Below, in pieces: positions 60,763 to 64,000 of a stretch of DNA of 64,000 nt. How positions within the stretch are numbered: the stretch's first letter is position 1; every line of letters begins with the position of its first letter. The position numbers and the translations under genes were made by a program. The stretch is taken from positions 4,030,001 to 4,094,000 of the forward strand of contig JAHQRK010000001.1 of NCBI GenBank assembly GCA_019828595.1. The letters run 5' to 3'. The stretch is from Aphanomyces cochlioides (Eukaryota > Oomycota > Saprolegniomycetes > Saprolegniales > Verrucalvaceae). The notes below the pieces were generated by a model that searched no databases, was not told the origin of the DNA, and saw only the letters and a list, made by a program, of their open reading frames with translations.

Positions 60763-62874
60763 ATGGCTTATGAGCACCTTGTGCAACTTCCAACGAACGA
60801 GCTTGAAGGATTTTTGTCCAACCTACCGGCTTTTCGCGTTCCAATTGCAACAGGAAGCCGTGTACTACTCAACACCCAGATGTTTTCAACCTAGCTTGCT
60901 TTGAGACACACCTGATGCAAGTACAATACCCATGCTGCGTCTCAAGTCGATGTCATCCCGACTTTAATGGATACAACGAAGACCGCGTGGAGAGATGTCC
61001 CATGACATATCGCATCACAACTTGTCCAATGTCTGGATTATCCTTCGTTGCTGCTAAGGGGGGTGCACAGACACCTGTTTTTTCCTGATTCTGGGGAGCG
61101 TTCACCCATTCGAGCATGTGTACATTCCTGTGACTCATTGTTCTTAACCTAAATCGTTCCTGTAGGTTACAGAACATATGGAAATAACCATAAAGAATTG
61201 TCTGGAAGATAATCCCAGTCGTAAGCCAAAGGATGTTTACAACAAGCTGGAAGCCGCTCATTCGAGAAATGAATTTGGACAAAGTCCAATGACATCACTC
61301 AAACAGGTTCAAGAGGTTGTCAAGTACATGCGAGTAAAAGAAATGCGTCATTAGAGTACGGTACAAGCCACAGAAGACGAACTCAGTCGGCGAAAGCCAC
61401 AAGATGTCATCGACAATGAGCACGAACCAATTGTTTTCGGTGTTCCTATGATCGATGGCCAACCGAAAGTAGGAGACGGTGGGTTTGAGGCTTTCCGTGC
61501 AGGTAAATCACCCCACACTGTCCAGGCTAGCATATGAAAAGGATTTACAACAATCGCAATTCTAAGAAAATATGTGGACATATGCGAAGCAAATCCAGAT
61601 TACAGAGTCGTCACACATGTTGACACTACTTTCAAGACCAACAAGTCAGGATACCCCATATTTGTACTGGGGTATTCCGACAAAAGCGGTCGATTCCACA
61701 CTTTGAGTGTAAGCATAACATCTCAACGTCGCAGCCAAGATTTCCACTGGGTTTTGAGGTCCTTATGCAGAGTTATGCTTGAGAAATTCAATTACAGCTG
61801 GAAGACCCGCCTCTTCATGGGTGATGCTGACAAGGCGCAATACCTTGGACTCATGGAGGTTATTGCACACAGCAACCCTGAAGTTCAGTATCTCATGTGC
61901 TTTTTCATGTTCTGAAGAAATGCTTTGGAAAGAAGAGTGAACTTGCATGGTCTGAATGGTGTTCCGTCTCTTTCGACATCTACCTGCTACACATGTGTCA
62001 ATTTTATGATTATTTGACGGCGAAAATAGCCCAAGTGTAGGGAAATTGGAACTCAACCCAGGAGCTCAGAAAATTTCGATCATACTTCTACGACACCTGG
62101 CTGCCTCGTAATGGAGAATTCTCTCGACGAAATGAATTTCGCTTTTGGAAATGGCAGGTATATCACAGCGACAGTGGAAGTGCTGTGACAAACAATCCCA
62201 ACGAGCATTTCAATGCTGAATTGAAAAAGGTACGTTTTGATAGAGATCAGATTCTTACACATGTTTTGTAGTTTATCAAGAATGAGTGACTGCATGTTCC
62301 ACACCTGATTTAAGAAATATGCAATCTGCTGGCAACAGAGTCAAGAGCTCGTTCTACTTGGGCGACAGAAGTTACTGTAAGCGGAAGACTCAAAAGACAT
62401 TATCAAAAGCTGCAAGTGTAAAATTTAATACAAGTGTCTGCTCTTTTGTCAGAAAATCCCATGACGTGGAGAGTTCGCCAGCTGGCAGCACAACGGGTGC
62501 AATTGGATGACCAAGAACGGGTGAATTTTTCAACTGGTGTCTATCCTGAAATGAACCCAAGAAACCCAATCAGCAGAAATTTGCGCCGCCTTGAAGTACA
62601 CCTCCAACCAACTACAAGGTGGGAGGTAATCCAAGAAAATGGTCGTGTGCGCTGCAGGTGTCTTGTCTGGGTGCGCAATTGCATATGCGTTCATTCGATT
62701 GCTGTATGCTGTCGAATTGGCCAAATCCCACCTGGAATGGAGGGTGCTCCAAGAAAGTTGAGGAACCGAACGCGCCACGCACGACAGCGTGAAGATGCGA
62801 ACGATGATGAATTCTTGGATGGAAATCTACATGGACGTCCGAGAAGCAATCGCGGCGCCTTGCATTTGGAGTAG
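60763..62874 (+). pseudogene. MULE (Mutator-like) transposase pseudogene with SWIM finger
   Basis: Pieces of one transposase appear in order but in different frames with several stops. N-terminal part: MAYEHLVQLPTNELEGFL, then a Cys/His block (YPCCVSSRCHPDFNGYN, ERCPMTYRITTCPM). Middle: ITIKNCLEDNPSRKPKDVYN, stops after KEMRH and after VQASI, then the DDE-type MULE core VVTHVDTTFKTNKSGYPIFV, HTLSVSITSQRRSQDFHWVL, RLFMGDADKAQYLGL. End: TNNPNEHFNAELKK and a SWIM finger (RVRCRCLVWVRNCICVHSIA). The internal stops and frame changes make it inactive. Terminal repeats were not found. Confidence 0.75.
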
Positions 62875-63049
62875 ACAACTCCCTCTGAATAGTTCCTATG
62901 ACATTTTGTGCATTAAACAAATACACCTCTTTGTATGATCTATCTATCCCTTCTTGCTCACCGACTCAAGATAGTAGATCTGAATATCATCCAAACTCTT
63001 GACACTATCTACGGCATCGCTAGCTGGCTTGGTTTGGCCCGAGAGCATT

Positions 63050-64000
63050 ACGACAAATTAACCGCCGCCGTTTTAGCTTGTTTCGCAGTACATTGTACGC
63101 TCCATCATCGCTCGTTTAACTGGCATCGTTGTAGAACTCTACGATTAATGCTTTTCTCGCCCTCTCCGCTCTCATTCGGCTCAGCAGAGCATTCCATCAT
63201 GGCTGGTTGACCTGGCATCGACTTTGAACACCACAATCAATTGTTCACCGCACCTCCGCTGGCTGTCTCTACTTTAGTGCGTACCATCATCGCCCGTTGG
63301 TTTGAAATCTTTGTAGCACACTACTGTCAACAACTTACCGCCGATTCAACTTGCTCTCTTCACTACTGTGCGTTCCTTCATCACTTGTTGCCAGACATAG
63401 ATCTAGAGCACTAAGTTCACTAACTTGCGGCACTCTCGGCTTACTCTCTACACAAACTATGGTTCCATCATCGTTGGCTGATCTGACTTGCTCTTCACAC
63501 TGCAGTACGCTTCTTTATCGCTCAATGTCCTGGCAACGCTGTAGAACACTACAATTAATGCCTTTTTCACCCTCTCGCCTGTCATTCTTGTTCACAGTAC
63601 GTCCCATCATCGCTCGTTGACCTGAAATAGTTCTAGATCACAATCATGTGTGCCTTGGTGCAGTCTCGGCTTGCCCTCTCTACACTTTCGTGCGTACTAT
63701 CATCGCTCGTCGACTTAACTTCACTGTAGCACACTACAGTCACTGACTTTCCGCCCTCTTAGCTTGCTCTCTGCACTACAGTACGTGTCGCTATCGCTGG
63801 TCGACCTGAAGTCGTTCCAATACAGCACAATCGATACATCGCTGCTTCTCGGCTTGCTCGCTACAGTTCAGTACGTGTCATCATCGCTAATTGTCCTGGC
63901 GTCGTTGTAGAAAACAAGCTATGCCTCACAGTCCTCTCGGCTTTGATTCAACCCTACAATTCCACGTTTACTTGCCGACCTATTATAGTTAAAGAACACT
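63050..64000. repeat. Degenerate satellite array, period about 90 bp
   Basis: A phrase like CATCATCGCTCGTTGACCTG recurs at about 63109, 63197, 63285, 63374, 63465, 63605, 63697, 63788 and 63881, usually preceded by CAGTACGT and followed by GTAGAACACTAC and CTCGGCTTGCTCTCTAC. Units are diverged and the array continues past the end of the window. One unit appears duplicated or disrupted near 63500. Confidence 0.7.

Noticed and set aside
1..64000. CRISPR arrays, bacterial operons, riboswitches and rRNA genes
   Set aside because: The window is spliced eukaryotic DNA and none of these signals was seen.

Overview
The window reads as nuclear DNA from an oomycete, most likely of the Saprolegnia/Aphanomyces group. 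The evidence is very compact protein-coding genes, introns of mostly 39-58 nt with GT...AG ends, a START-FYVE-GAF protein, a plant-type PRMT10, and a large centrin-binding Sfi1-type protein as expected of a flagellated cell. The assignment comes from gene content and architecture only; no rRNA or marker gene is present.

From 1 to about 53.3 kb the DNA is almost wall-to-wall genes. In order: a partial hypothetical gene (-), a small hypothetical (+), a coiled-coil protein (-), geranylgeranyltransferase-I beta (+), mitochondrial methionine aminopeptidase (-), a cysteine-rich membrane protein (+), PRMT10-like arginine methyltransferase (-), an intact pogo/Tigger-type transposon (8481-10087), FRA10AC1 (+), a coiled-coil protein (-), RRP8 rRNA methyltransferase (+), a TPR protein (-), a 9.2-kb Sfi1-type gene (-), a two-TM hypothetical (-), Sec20 SNARE (-), G3BP-like (+), CNOT10 (+), a SET-cyclin-CDK-like fusion (+), M17 aminopeptidase (-), an INTS4-like HEAT protein (+), a coiled-coil protein (+), a UFD2-type U-box/ZZ E4 ligase (+), a SUN-like wall glycoprotein (+), a 2H-GCK protein (-), and a START-FYVE-GAF protein (-). 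Convergent pairs often end within 5-30 bp of each other, and one pair shares its stop codons.

From 53.3 kb to the end the DNA is gene-poor. It holds decayed open frames, a TA-flanked MITE, an inverted-repeat element, a strong hairpin, a copy of the dispersed repeat that the pogo element interrupted elsewhere, a broken recombinase-type ORF, a MULE transposase pseudogene with a SWIM finger, and a roughly 90-bp-period satellite running off the right edge.

The most unusual object is the gene at 32451-36189. It joins an apparently active Set2-type SET methyltransferase to an RRM-like segment, a cyclin K/T-like fold and a CDK-like kinase domain that has lost the VAIK lysine, the HRD aspartate and the DFG aspartate. 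It sits among other Pol II or mRNA genes (CNOT10, INTS4-like, G3BP). A second general signal is a palindromic element, TTATCCGGATAA, found 30-110 bp upstream of at least six start codons, while other promoters carry CCAAT boxes instead. Gene models were built by hand from splice signals and reading-frame continuity; exon edges are inferences.
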